A stretch of DNA of 64,000 nucleotides from Cumulibacter manganitolerans (lineage in GTDB: Bacteria; Actinomycetota; Actinomycetes; Mycobacteriales; Antricoccaceae): positions 84,917 through 148,916 of the forward strand of contig NZ_WBKP01000002.1 in assembly GCF_009602465.1 (NCBI RefSeq). Reading direction: 5' to 3'. Every line of letters begins with the position of its first letter. Position 1 is the stretch's first letter. The notes beneath the pieces were generated by a model that saw nothing but the letters and a program-made list of their open reading frames with translations, did not search any database and had not been told where the DNA came from. The translations under genes were made by a program, and so were the position numbers. This document shows positions 33,047 to 41,797 of this stretch, one piece after another.

Positions 33047-33726
33047 CACTGACTGGTTTCCTCTTCGAGTTGGGCATCGATGATCTGTCGGAACACCTCG
33101 ATGGGTTGTGCCCCCTGGATCACCTGCTCACCGACCACGAACGTCGGCGTGGAGGTCACACCGAGCGCCCGGGACTGGCTGCCCTCCTGCTCGACGGCTG
33201 CGGCAAGCTCGGGGTCGTCCAGCCCGGTTTCGAACGCGGCGAGATCGAGGCCGTCGACCTCGCCTGCGAGGGCGAGAAGCCGGTCGCGGCTAAAGTCACC
33301 GTCCCCGGTGTAGGTGTGGGCGTAGAGCACTTCGTAGAACTGCCAGAACAGGTCCTGCTGTGCTGCGGCGCGTCCGGCGATAGCGGTACTCACGGAGCTC
33401 TCGCTGAGGATCGGAGTGTCCCGCCACTCCATGCGTACGTGCCCGGCGTCGATGTACTCCTCGATCAGGGTCGGGAGCGTCTCCTCGGCGAACGCACCGC
33501 AGTACTTACACGTGAAATCGGCGTACTCGATGATCACCACAGGCGCATCCACAGCCCCCATGGCGAACGGGTCGGCGTCATCTCGACGCGCCAGATCAGC
33601 CAGAGCGTTGGACTCCGCGGACGGTGACGCCGTTGTCGCGGGGTCTTCGTTGGCGGCGGTGGTGTTCTGCGTGTTCGATCCGATCACGGTTCCAATGCCC
33701 AACGCGAGCACGACTGCGGCGATCAC
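33046..33726 (-). CDS. Exported DsbA-like thioredoxin-fold protein
   Basis: 226 residues from the GTG at 33726. A membrane anchor (2-17) leads to a DsbA-type domain with CKYC (C73, C76), and a cis-Pro loop VTSTPTFVVG. It is an extracytoplasmic thiol oxidoreductase. The frame runs further upstream as IATSTTPRRAFPWKIAAV, with AAGGAG correctly placed before an ATC codon at 33777. Thus the natural start may be a rare ATC, or an ATG lost by mutation or a base-call error. Its stop overlaps the ccdA-like gene. Confidence 0.85.
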   Translation of the reverse strand: MIAAVVLALGIGTVIGSNTQNTTAANEDPATTASPSAESNALADLARRDDADPFAMGAVDAPVVIIEYADFTCKYCGAFAEETLPTLIEEYIDAGHVRMEWRDTPILSESSVSTAIAGRAAAQQDLFWQFYEVLYAHTYTGDGDFSRDRLLALAGEVDGLDLAAFETGLDDPELAAAVEQEGSQSRALGVTSTPTFVVGEQVIQGAQPIEVFRQIIDAQLEEETSQ

Positions 33727-33876
33727 TGCGGCAATCTTCCAGGGGAAGGCCCGGCGGGGTGTGGTAGACGTAGCGATACTGATACTCCTTGTTCAACAGA
33801 CGGCGCACGCACTGCGCCCGGGTGCCCATGGGGCGATATTCCGCGTAGTTTCGGGGGTCGATGCAGGCTGCGGGGT

Positions 33877-34542
33877 TCACGCGATGCTGAGCGTGACCCC
33901 CTTGGTCGCACGCCACTCCACGACACCCTCATCCATGGCTCTCGCGTCCACCCCGCGCTCCCGCAGCCAAGCGGCGGCCTCACGGGCCATACGACACAGC
34001 TCCCCGCGGCAGTACACGACCACCTCAGCCCCGTCTGGCAGCTCGCGATACCTCTCCTCAAGCTCGTCCTGCGGCATCGAGATCGCCGCCGGGAAGTGCG
34101 CCGCCTCGTACTCCTGGCGAGGTCGCACATCGATGACCACCATCGCCGAGGTCACCGCCGACGGGTCGATTCCCGGGGCCTGCGCCTCCGAGTACCCCAT
34201 GTAGTCGTCCAGCGCCTGACGCAGCTGCGGGTAGCGCGTCAAGGCGACACGCTTGGCCGCCGTGTACAGCTCGGCAACATCGTCACCGGCTAACTGGTAC
34301 AAGACGCTCGTGCGCTCCCGGCGAGCCCGAACCAGACCGGCACGCTTCAGCGTCTGTAAATGCGCCGACGTGCTCGTCAAGCCCATCCCCGCCATCCGGG
34401 CGAGGGTCTCGACACTGTGCTCGCCCTGGGCCATCAGCTCCATGAGCTCCAGGCGGCGACCATTGCCGAGGGCCTTCACCACCGCGGCAAAAGAGTCGAA
34501 AACGGACTCCTTGCCACCAGACTCGCTATTCCATGCATCCAT
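33877..34542 (-). CDS. ArsR-family regulator fused to a rhodanese domain (copy 2)
   Basis: 221 residues from the ATG at 34542; no clear Shine-Dalgarno, and an ATG at 34560 inside the palindrome is another option. The layout is the same as 23719-24405: winged helix (RLELMELMAQGEHSVETLAR, LTSTSAHLQTLKRAGLVRAR), then rhodanese with VVVYCRGELCRMA. It probably controls the dsbA-ccdA operon downstream and the divergent cysteine desulfurase, via the symmetric sites at 34529-34562. Confidence 0.87.
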   Translation of the reverse strand: MDAWNSESGGKESVFDSFAAVVKALGNGRRLELMELMAQGEHSVETLARMAGMGLTSTSAHLQTLKRAGLVRARRERTSVLYQLAGDDVAELYTAAKRVALTRYPQLRQALDDYMGYSEAQAPGIDPSAVTSAMVVIDVRPRQEYEAAHFPAAISMPQDELEERYRELPDGAEVVVYCRGELCRMAREAAAWLRERGVDARAMDEGVVEWRATKGVTLSIA

Positions 34543-34562
34543 GGAACACAATGCTAGCATTG
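34529..34562. promoter_or_regulatory. Double palindrome at the copy-2 ArsR-rhodanese start
   Basis: TTCCATG-CATC-CATGGAA (34529-34546, perfect 7-bp arms) is followed directly by the 14-bp perfect palindrome CAATGCTAGCATTG (34549-34562). The stretch overlaps the start codon, so binding would block translation or transcription. TGGAACA matches the copy-1 repeats (24422, 24457). Confidence 0.6.
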
Positions 34563-34690
34563 CGGAGGAGAGGGCTTCGCTGTGAGCGCGACGCATCGCA
34601 TGGCCTGAGCGGAACAGCACTTGCCCACTGGCCTGTCGGTCACTGCCGGTGTTGACCGCAGGCGGGCCGGGTGCATTTGGAGAGGCCAGG

Positions 34691-35827
34691 ATGAGCGAAC
34701 AGAAACCGATCTACCTTGACCACAACGGGACCACCCCGGTGGACCGCGAGGTGGCAGAAGCAATGTGGCCATATCTGACAGAGGTGTATGGCAACCCGTC
34801 CAGCACTACGCCCCAGGGACTGCAGGCGCGGCGTGCGGTAGAAGATGCGCGCGAGCAGGTCGCCGCGCTCCTCGCGGCCCATCCTGATGAGATCGTCTTC
34901 ACCTCCGGTGGCACCGAGGCGAACAACCTCGCCATCCGCGGCGCCGCGGCTCAGGCCGCGACCCCGGTAATGGTCACCTCGGCGATGGAACACCCCGCCA
35001 CGATCGCTCCAGTGGCACACCTACGTCGACAACACGGATGGCGCGTGCATGAGCTGCCCGTGGATCACGTCACGCGGATCGTTCTAGACCAATGGCCGGC
35101 CGGGCCGATCGGACTGGGCACACTGATTCTGGCCCACAACGAGACCGGCACGATTCAGCCGATGCAAGATTTCGCCGAGACCGTCCATGCACACGGTGGT
35201 CTCGTGCACGCCGATGCTGCGCAGGCGGTCGGGAAGATTCCCGTGCAGGTCGACGACTTACATGTGGACCTGCTCAGCGTGGCCGGGCACAAGCTCTACG
35301 CCCCCAAAGGCATCGGTGCTCTCTACGTGCGCCGCGGAACATCCCTCTCGCCGGTGCTGCTCGGCGCTGGACAAGAACGAGGAATCCGGCCGGGCACGGA
35401 GAACGTCGCCGGAATCGTCGGCCTGGGTGCCGCCGCCGAGGCTGCCGGGCGACTGCTGGCCACCGAACCGGGCCGGCAGTCAGAACTTCGGGAACACCTG
35501 TGGCGCCGGCTGAGCGCGCGTATCCCTCACCTGGTCCGGATCACGCCAACCGAGAATGCGCTGCCGAACACGCTGATGGTCGCCGTCCCCGGACGGCTCG
35601 GCGCCGACATCCTTGACGCGGCCCCTGCCGTGGCCGCATCAACCGGCAGCGCTTGCCACGCCGGAACACACACCCCATCCGCGTCGCTGATGGCAGCAGG
35701 CCTCAGCGAGAACGTAGCGCTCGGCGCACTACGCCTAACTCTCGGGCGATCCACCTCCACAGCAGACATCGAGACCGCGGCCGACACCTTGATTCGAGCC
35801 ATAGCCGCCGAACGCCAGACGGCATGA
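34691..35827 (+). CDS. Cysteine desulfurase (NifS/IscS family)
   Basis: 378 residues from the ATG at 34691, after GGAGAGG. PLP fold with SGGTEANNLAIRG, PLP lysine K201 in SVAGHKLYAPKG, and the persulfide-forming Cys322 in STGSACHAGTHTP. It removes sulfur from cysteine as a protein persulfide for Fe-S, tRNA or TusA pathways. Full length. Divergent from the copy-2 ArsR-rhodanese gene. With the TusA-like and rhodanese proteins it can supply or relay persulfide sulfur. Confidence 0.93.
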   Translation: MSEQKPIYLDHNGTTPVDREVAEAMWPYLTEVYGNPSSTTPQGLQARRAVEDAREQVAALLAAHPDEIVFTSGGTEANNLAIRGAAAQAATPVMVTSAMEHPATIAPVAHLRRQHGWRVHELPVDHVTRIVLDQWPAGPIGLGTLILAHNETGTIQPMQDFAETVHAHGGLVHADAAQAVGKIPVQVDDLHVDLLSVAGHKLYAPKGIGALYVRRGTSLSPVLLGAGQERGIRPGTENVAGIVGLGAAAEAAGRLLATEPGRQSELREHLWRRLSARIPHLVRITPTENALPNTLMVAVPGRLGADILDAAPAVAASTGSACHAGTHTPSASLMAAGLSENVALGALRLTLGRSTSTADIETAADTLIRAIAAERQTA

Positions 35828-35918
35828 CCACTTGATGTTCTAGGCGGCCGCACCTTGCCTCGCGCAAATCATGGATTGCAACTGAGACCCCATTCGTCAA
35901 CCGGATAAGCCACGAAGG

Positions 35919-36045
35919 TGTCGATGCGCATGATGAGCGCCAGCGACGGCTACGAGTACCTACCGCGCACGATCGCCGCGGGTGATGGTGACCGGTCGCT
36001 CTCGACCGCGCGGCCTGGCATTACACGGAAGAGGGTACCCCGCCA
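35919..36045 (+). pseudogene. Remnant of a TrwC-type relaxase N-terminus
   Basis: The sequence encodes VSMRMMSASDGYEYLPRTIA, then AGDGDRSLST, matching the start of the relaxase at 36883 (MTVSMRVMSAGDGYKYLLRT). After ctcgacc a one-base deletion shifts the frame (the HYTEEGTPP block continues in another frame), and homology stops near 36045. It is the scar of another relaxase gene, or a decayed duplication. The remainder of 35828-36135 has no gene I can support. Confidence 0.8.
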
Positions 36046-36135
36046 AGACGCAGGGAACGTCCTCTTCGATGACGGCTGGGTTCACCTGGGTGTCGAGAGC
36101 TCGTGCCGGCGACGGCTCGGGTGGGCGGAGAGGGG

Positions 36136-36594
36136 ATGGTGGTGGCGGAGCGGATGGTGCTTGTGCTGGACGAGGGCGAGCGTGCCGCGATCGCTCGTGA
36201 TTTGCTCCGCTACGGGGCCTACCGGCAGCGGGTCGCTGACGATCTCGTGGACGCGCATGTCCTCCCGGAGCCCGGCGAGCCGGACCCGCCGGGGATCACG
36301 CCGCAGGTCGTGGCGATGACCGAGTCGCATGTGGCTGCGGCTAAGGACTGCGAGGATTTGGCTGCCGCATTCGAGAGCGACGACCTGGTACCGCTCACGC
36401 CCCTGACATCCGTCTCATCGAGGATGCCTTGGATGAGGCGTACCCTGATGATCTTCCGCCGGAGGTGGCGCGCACTGCGATGTTCTGCCGCGTCGTGTAC
36501 CGTCGCCTGGACGATGCCGACAGCCCTGGTGATGTGGTTGCGGTCAGCATGGAGCCGCAACCTGCTGCGACGGAACGGTATGTGCTCGGCATGA
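36136..36594 (+). CDS. Relaxase-linked protein, possibly frameshifted with the next frame
   Basis: From an ATG with GGAGAGGGG just upstream. The first 90 residues look genuine (ERMVLVLDEGERAAIARDLL, DAHVLPEPGEPDPPG, TESHVAAAKDCEDLAAAFES). After about 36405 the frame becomes arginine-rich antisense-like sequence while a second frame (36429-36956) becomes coding-like. One frameshifted gene of about 190-270 residues is therefore as likely as two overlapping genes. No family recognised. Confidence 0.5.
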   Translation: MVVAERMVLVLDEGERAAIARDLLRYGAYRQRVADDLVDAHVLPEPGEPDPPGITPQVVAMTESHVAAAKDCEDLAAAFESDDLVPLTPLTSVSSRMPWMRRTLMIFRRRWRALRCSAASCTVAWTMPTALVMWLRSAWSRNLLRRNGMCSA

Positions 36595-36956
36595 TGCACC
36601 GGCTGAGCGAGGCGAACGCGGCACTCAGCACGCAACTCGCAGAGTTGCGCCAGAACCTGGAGTCGCTGAACGTACGCCTTCAAGCGCAACAGCGCGAGAT
36701 CGTGCAACTGCGTGGTCAGGGCGGGAAACGCCGGCGGCTCCCGAACCCGTTCACCTCGGCGTTCGAGCCCACCAGCCCGGCCCGGCGACGGCCCGAGACC
36801 GAGCGAGGACGCTCACTGCAACCGGCCCGCGGAGGGTCGGGTGCGCCCCGGCATCAGTGGTCGGGCGGTTCACCTGGTCTGCATGACGGTCTCGATGCGG
36901 GTGATGAGCGCGGGCGATGGGTACAAGTACCTGCTGCGCACGATCGCTGCCGCTGA
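36429..36956 (+). CDS. Coiled-coil accessory protein upstream of the relaxase
   Basis: Up to 175 residues, apparent TTG start with GAGG 6 nt upstream. The acidic helical start (DEAYPDDLPPEVARTAMFCR) leads to a heptad-like coiled coil (LSEANAALSTQLAELRQNLE, LNVRLQAQQREIVQLRG). A basic tail (GGKRRRLPNPF) follows. It overlaps the relaxase start by 74 bp. Coiled-coil basic proteins next to relaxases often serve as relaxosome accessory factors, which is the best inference here. The last 40 residues may not be conserved. Confidence 0.6.
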   Translation: MDEAYPDDLPPEVARTAMFCRVVYRRLDDADSPGDVVAVSMEPQPAATERYVLGMMHRLSEANAALSTQLAELRQNLESLNVRLQAQQREIVQLRGQGGKRRRLPNPFTSAFEPTSPARRRPETERGRSLQPARGGSGAPRHQWSGGSPGLHDGLDAGDERGRWVQVPAAHDRCR

Positions 36957-39900
36957 CGGCGACCGTTCCCTCTCGACCCCGCTGACGAGGTATTACGCGG
37001 AGGAGGGAACACCACCCGGCTTTTGGATGGGGTCGGCCCTGCGCGGCCTCGGTGACGGGCGGATCGGGGCTGGGGATGTGGTGTCGGAGGCGCAGTTGCA
37101 GTTGCTGATCGGGATGGGCCGCGACCCCATCAGCGGCGAGCCGCTGGGCCGTGCGTTCCCGAAGTACGTGTCGGTCGCGGATCGGATCGACAAGCGCGTC
37201 GCCGGCCTCGACCCGGCGTTGGGGATGGGCGAGCGTGCCGAGCAGGTCGCCCGGATCGAGGCGGAGGAGACCGAGCGTGGGGGCCGGAGGGCGGTCGCAG
37301 GGTTCGATTACACGTTCTCGGTGCCGAAGTCAGTGTCGGTGCTGTGGGGTGTGGCGGATGCGGGCACGCAGGCGCTGATCGCCCAGGCCCATCATGAGGC
37401 GGTGGCGCAGGTGCTGGCGTTCATGGAGCGGGAGGTCGCCGCGACCCGCTCCGGGTACACCGCTGTCGACGGCGCGGTCGCGCAGGTCGATGTCACCGGG
37501 CTGGTGGCGACGGCGTTCGATCACTACGACAGCCGCTCCACCGACCCGCAACTCCACACCCATGTGATCGTCTCGAACAAGGTGCAGACTGTGCTGGACG
37601 GCAAGTGGCGGTCGCTGGACGGGCGGCCGATGCACGCCGCGGTGGTCGCGATCTCGGAGCATTACAACGCGGTTCTGGCCGACCGCCTCACCGCCATGCT
37701 CGGTCTGGGCTGGGAGAGGCGGGACCGGGGCCGGGACCGGAACCCGGCGTGGGAGATCACCGGGGTGGGTGAGGAGTTGATCGCGGAGTTCTCAACCCGC
37801 TCGCACGACATCGACGCCGAGACCGACCGGCTGATCGACGCCTATGTGACCGAGCACGGGCGCCGGCCGTCGGCGCGGACGATCCTCCGGCTGCGCGCCC
37901 AGGCGACGCTGGTGACGCGGCCGGACAAGCAGGTGCACTCGCTGGCCGATCTCACGACCGAGTGGCGCGAACGCGCCACCACAGTGTTGGGCGAGGACGC
38001 CACCGCCTGGGCGCGCGGCATCGCCCAAGCCCAGGCGGCCCACGCTTTGCGGGCCGATGACGTGCCCTTGGAGACGATCACCGAACTCGGGCAGCAGGTG
38101 GTGGCGATGGTGGGTGAGAAGCGGTCGACGTGGCGACGCTGGAACCTGCACGCCGAAGCTTCCCGGCAGTCGATGGGCTGGCGGTTCGCGACCGTCGCCG
38201 ACCGGGAAGCGGTCGTGGGGATGATCGCCGACGCCGCCGAACAGGCTTCGCTACGCCTCACCCCGCCACAGCTCGCCTCCAGTCCGGCCGCGTTTCGCCG
38301 CCCGGACGGCACGAGCGTGTTCCGCCCGAAGCACTCGACCGTGTTCTCCTCAACGCTCCTGTTGGAGGCCGAAGACCGCCTCCTGAATCTCGCCGCCACG
38401 ACCACCGGCCCGACAGTAAACGTAGCCGTGGTCGAGAGGATCACCGGCAGGCCGGATCAGCAGGGCCGGATGCTCGGCCCGGACCAGGTCGACGCGCTGA
38501 CGAAGGTCGCCGTCTCCGGGCGGGTGCTCGATGTGCTGGTCGGGCCCGCCGGGGCCGGGAAGACCACAGCTATGTCGGCGTTGCGGCGGGCGTGGGAGAA
38601 ACAGCACGGCACCGGCAGCGTGGTCGGGATGGCGCCCTCGGCAGTCGCCGCCGAAGTGCTCGGTGACGACCTCGGGATCGCGACGGAAAACACGGCGAAG
38701 TGGTGGCAGAACCACCTCATGTACGGCGAGACGTTCCAGGCAGGCCAACTGGTCATCATCGACGAGGCCTCCCTGTCCGGCACCCTGTCGCTGGACCGGA
38801 TCACCGCCCTCGCCAGTGATGCGGGGGCGAAGGTGCTGCTGGTCGGCGACTACGGCCAGCTCCAATCGGTCGATGCCGGCGGCGCGTTCGGGATGCTCGT
38901 GGCCGACCGCCGTGGCGACACCCCGGAGCTGGCCGAGGTGCATCGTTTCGTGCAGGAGTGGGAGAAGACCGCCTCCCTCAATCTGCGACACGGCCGCACT
39001 CGCGTCATCGACACCTACCTCGCCCAGGGCCGCATCAGTGACGGCGACGCGGAGGCGATGATCGATGCCGCCTATGCCGCGTGGCGGGCCGACCGCGATG
39101 CGGGGCGGGCGTCGGTGCTGATCGCCGAGACACGGGAGGATGTGACCGCGCTCAACGCCCGCGCCCGCGCCGACCTGATCCTCGAAGGCCGCATCACCCC
39201 GTCCCGCGAGGTCGCTCTGGCCGAAGGCACCCGAGCGGGCGTCGGAGACACGATCATCACCCGCCGCAACGACCGCCGCCTGCGCACCGGCACCGGGCGG
39301 GACTGGGTGCGCAACGGGGCCACCTGGCAGGTCACCGATGTGCGAGAGGACGGGTCGATCACGATCCGCAAACCCGGCCGCCAGTTCGGGGCGATCGTGC
39401 TCCCGGCCGACTACGTGGCCGAGCAGGTCGACCTCGGCTACGCCGTCACCGCCCACCGCGCCCAGGGCGTCACCACCGATACCGCGCACGTGCTGGTCGC
39501 ACCGACGACGACGCGGGAGAACTTCTACGTCGGCATGACCCGTGGCCGGGAGGCGAATCGTGCCTACGTGATCCTCGACCGGCCCGACGACCACGCCGCC
39601 CCGCACCCCTCGGACAACGAGGAGGCCACGGGCCGCTCGGTGCTGTTCGGGGTGGTGCAGCACTCCGGGGCGGAGGAATCCGCGCATGAGGCCATCACCT
39701 CCGAGCAGGAGCAGTGGGGGTCGATCGCGCAGCTCGTCGCCGAGTACGAGACCATCGCCGCAGCCGCCCAGCACGACCGCTGGGCCACCCTCATCCGCGC
39801 CAGCGGGCTCACCACCGAACAAGCCAACGCCACCCTCGCCTCCGAAGCTTTCGGAGCCCTGATCGCGGAGCTGCGGCGGGCCGAGGCCAACCACCACGAC

Positions 39901-40437
39901 CTCGACACCCTCTTCCCGCGGCTGGTCGCCGCCCGCGGGTTCGAGGATGCTGACGACATCGCGAAAGTGATGCACTATCGCGTGGCTCGCGCCACCACCG
40001 GGCCGGCGGGGTCGGGGCGGACGAGGAAGGTGCCGGCGTTGATCGTCGGGCTCATCCCGCACGCCCGCGGCCGGCTCGCCCCCGACATGCGCCAAGCCCT
40101 CACCGAGCGCCGCGAGTTGATCGAGGCCCGCGCCGATGCGATCCTCGACACCGCCCGCCAGGCGGCCGAGCCCTGGACGACCCTGCTCGGCAATCCGTCG
40201 GCGGATGAGCGCGGCGCGGCCCGGTGGCGGCGTGACGCCCGGACCGTGGCCGCCTACCGCGACCGGTACGGCATCACCGACGACGCCCCGCTCGGCCCGG
40301 GCCCGGTGGGCACATCGCAGAAGATCGACCACGCCCACGCCGCCACGGCCCTACGACGCCTCACCCCACGCCCCTCGGGACGGGACGAGGCGCGGCGGCC
40401 TCCGGTCGGCGTGGATCGGCACGGGCCGTCGCTCTAG
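36883..40437 (+). CDS. TrwC/TraI-type relaxase-helicase
   Basis: 1184 residues from the ATG at 36883. Catalytic Tyr candidates Y14 and Y17 lie in MSAGDGYKYLL. The HUH metal site is in FDHYDSRSTDPQLHTHVIVS (H214, H225, H227). A RecD2-like helicase follows with Walker A VGPAGAGKTTAM (near 554), Walker B VIIDEASLSG (near 624) and GYAVTAHRAQGVTTD (near 850). It nicks oriT, carries the strand into the recipient and unwinds DNA. It is complete. Its stop TAG is shared in the palindrome CTAG with the convergent gene. It is the only intact relaxase in the window. Confidence 0.95.
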   Translation: MTVSMRVMSAGDGYKYLLRTIAAADGDRSLSTPLTRYYAEEGTPPGFWMGSALRGLGDGRIGAGDVVSEAQLQLLIGMGRDPISGEPLGRAFPKYVSVADRIDKRVAGLDPALGMGERAEQVARIEAEETERGGRRAVAGFDYTFSVPKSVSVLWGVADAGTQALIAQAHHEAVAQVLAFMEREVAATRSGYTAVDGAVAQVDVTGLVATAFDHYDSRSTDPQLHTHVIVSNKVQTVLDGKWRSLDGRPMHAAVVAISEHYNAVLADRLTAMLGLGWERRDRGRDRNPAWEITGVGEELIAEFSTRSHDIDAETDRLIDAYVTEHGRRPSARTILRLRAQATLVTRPDKQVHSLADLTTEWRERATTVLGEDATAWARGIAQAQAAHALRADDVPLETITELGQQVVAMVGEKRSTWRRWNLHAEASRQSMGWRFATVADREAVVGMIADAAEQASLRLTPPQLASSPAAFRRPDGTSVFRPKHSTVFSSTLLLEAEDRLLNLAATTTGPTVNVAVVERITGRPDQQGRMLGPDQVDALTKVAVSGRVLDVLVGPAGAGKTTAMSALRRAWEKQHGTGSVVGMAPSAVAAEVLGDDLGIATENTAKWWQNHLMYGETFQAGQLVIIDEASLSGTLSLDRITALASDAGAKVLLVGDYGQLQSVDAGGAFGMLVADRRGDTPELAEVHRFVQEWEKTASLNLRHGRTRVIDTYLAQGRISDGDAEAMIDAAYAAWRADRDAGRASVLIAETREDVTALNARARADLILEGRITPSREVALAEGTRAGVGDTIITRRNDRRLRTGTGRDWVRNGATWQVTDVREDGSITIRKPGRQFGAIVLPADYVAEQVDLGYAVTAHRAQGVTTDTAHVLVAPTTTRENFYVGMTRGREANRAYVILDRPDDHAAPHPSDNEEATGRSVLFGVVQHSGAEESAHEAITSEQEQWGSIAQLVAEYETIAAAAQHDRWATLIRASGLTTEQANATLASEAFGALIAELRRAEANHHDLDTLFPRLVAARGFEDADDIAKVMHYRVARATTGPAGSGRTRKVPALIVGLIPHARGRLAPDMRQALTERRELIEARADAILDTARQAAEPWTTLLGNPSADERGAARWRRDARTVAAYRDRYGITDDAPLGPGPVGTSQKIDHAHAATALRRLTPRPSGRDEARRPPVGVDRHGPSL

Positions 40438-41681
40438 TCTTCGACTTCTGGTAGCGGGTTGATGACGTGGAGATGGGTGAGGCCTCCCTGGTTCACGCAG
40501 TCCTCAGCCAGCTCGTACACCTGTCGATGGAAATCGGCCGCGGAGGCCGATGCTCTGACAGTCGATCGTATCGATGTAAAGGCCCGGAGCGGGGTGGAGA
40601 CCCCGTCGTAGGTGAAGCCGGAACCGTCGACTGTCAGGATGCTCAATGGCTGCTCGCCGGCCCACTCGACGCCGACCCGCACGTCATATTCGTCGTGATG
40701 CAGCGCTTGGGCATTCGCGTGCACGAGGGCCATGAAGTCCGCCACGGCAGATTCGATTCCACGCCCCTCGACCTGCCAGCCCTCGAAGTATCCATCAGCG
40801 CTCATGCGGTGGCCGCCGACGGCTGCGGCCAGAGAGACCGACCCGTCATGATGCACGCTGGCCCATGCTTCCCTCCAGATCGACCGGTCACCTGTGGCGG
40901 TGTTCGGTGCGACCCAGCGACGCAGTCCAGGGCGAGGATTCACGTGCTCGACGTTCTCCAGCGGATGGACGCCGGTGTTCTTCGAGAACGAGAGCGTGGT
41001 CGTCCGAGCCGCTTTGAAAGCCTCTCGTGCCTCGTCCCGGGTCAGTCGCGTCAGGGCTCCGGGGATACGCGGATGAGCCACCGCGACCAGCCACGCTCGT
41101 TTGTCTACGTCGCGGCCCTCCGCAGCTTCCGCGAACAGCGTGTCCACGGCCTCTGTCGCGCGGCGTCGTTCATCGAATCGCGCTCGATACATGACCTCGA
41201 TCTGGCGCTCTTTCATCCACACCGTATCGGAGTCGTTCCGGACGGGAGCGCCAAAGAAATCGTTCTTGTAGATCAGGTGCGGTCCGTCCACGCTTGCGGG
41301 GATGACCACAGCAACCGCGCGGCAATCGGCGCCGAGCCGGTGAATGTCGAGCCCGAATACGGGCGGGGTGATCGCGGTGACCGCTACGCTCCGATAGGCG
41401 CGCTCGTGCCCTTCGGTGAACTCTCCGGTATCGCTCCGCCCCGTCGCCGCCTTCTCCCGTTCTTCGACGCCGTAGACGATCATCCCGCCGCCACTGTTCG
41501 CCATCGCCGCGATGTCCTTGGGCACATCGGTCTGCGCAAGGTTCTTGATCGGCGGGAGTTCAGACTTCCAATCCAAGTCGTCGCGCTCCGTCACACCCGC
41601 TGTCACCGCGTCGGTCAGGATCTGATCCGTCAGAGGGCTCGGCGGCAGCCCGAGCGCGCGGTGCAACGGTGTGAAGTTCAT
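40434..41681 (-). CDS. Schlafen/AlbA_2-domain protein
   Basis: 415 residues from the ATG at 41681. The N-terminal 180 residues resemble an AlbA_2 (divergent AAA-4) nucleic-acid domain: the acidic-Trp-Lys motif ERDDLDWKSELP, DIAAMANSGGGMIVYGVEE, and PHLIYKNDFFGAPVRNDSD. The C-terminal 230 residues are alpha/beta, unrecognised. Such proteins occur in defence and tRNA-cleaving contexts in bacteria, but no nuclease motif is certain here. Convergent with the relaxase. The C-terminal domain could be a sensor, which is inference. Confidence 0.75.
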   Translation of the reverse strand: MNFTPLHRALGLPPSPLTDQILTDAVTAGVTERDDLDWKSELPPIKNLAQTDVPKDIAAMANSGGGMIVYGVEEREKAATGRSDTGEFTEGHERAYRSVAVTAITPPVFGLDIHRLGADCRAVAVVIPASVDGPHLIYKNDFFGAPVRNDSDTVWMKERQIEVMYRARFDERRRATEAVDTLFAEAAEGRDVDKRAWLVAVAHPRIPGALTRLTRDEAREAFKAARTTTLSFSKNTGVHPLENVEHVNPRPGLRRWVAPNTATGDRSIWREAWASVHHDGSVSLAAAVGGHRMSADGYFEGWQVEGRGIESAVADFMALVHANAQALHHDEYDVRVGVEWAGEQPLSILTVDGSGFTYDGVSTPLRAFTSIRSTVRASASAADFHRQVYELAEDCVNQGGLTHLHVINPLPEVED

Positions 41682-41797
41682 GCCTCTAGCGTACTGAGAC
41701 GCGCCGGCCCCACGCCTGACTTCCATCGACGCTGCGACCGCGACAGCCCGAGTAGCCCCATCGAAAGATCAAGGCCGCACAGGCCGTGCGCTCGTGG

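Noticed and set aside
33596..33916. A minus-strand frame upstream of dsbA (MACDQGGHAQHRV...)
   Set aside because: It overlaps the real dsbA frame, has no ribosome site and no recognisable domain.
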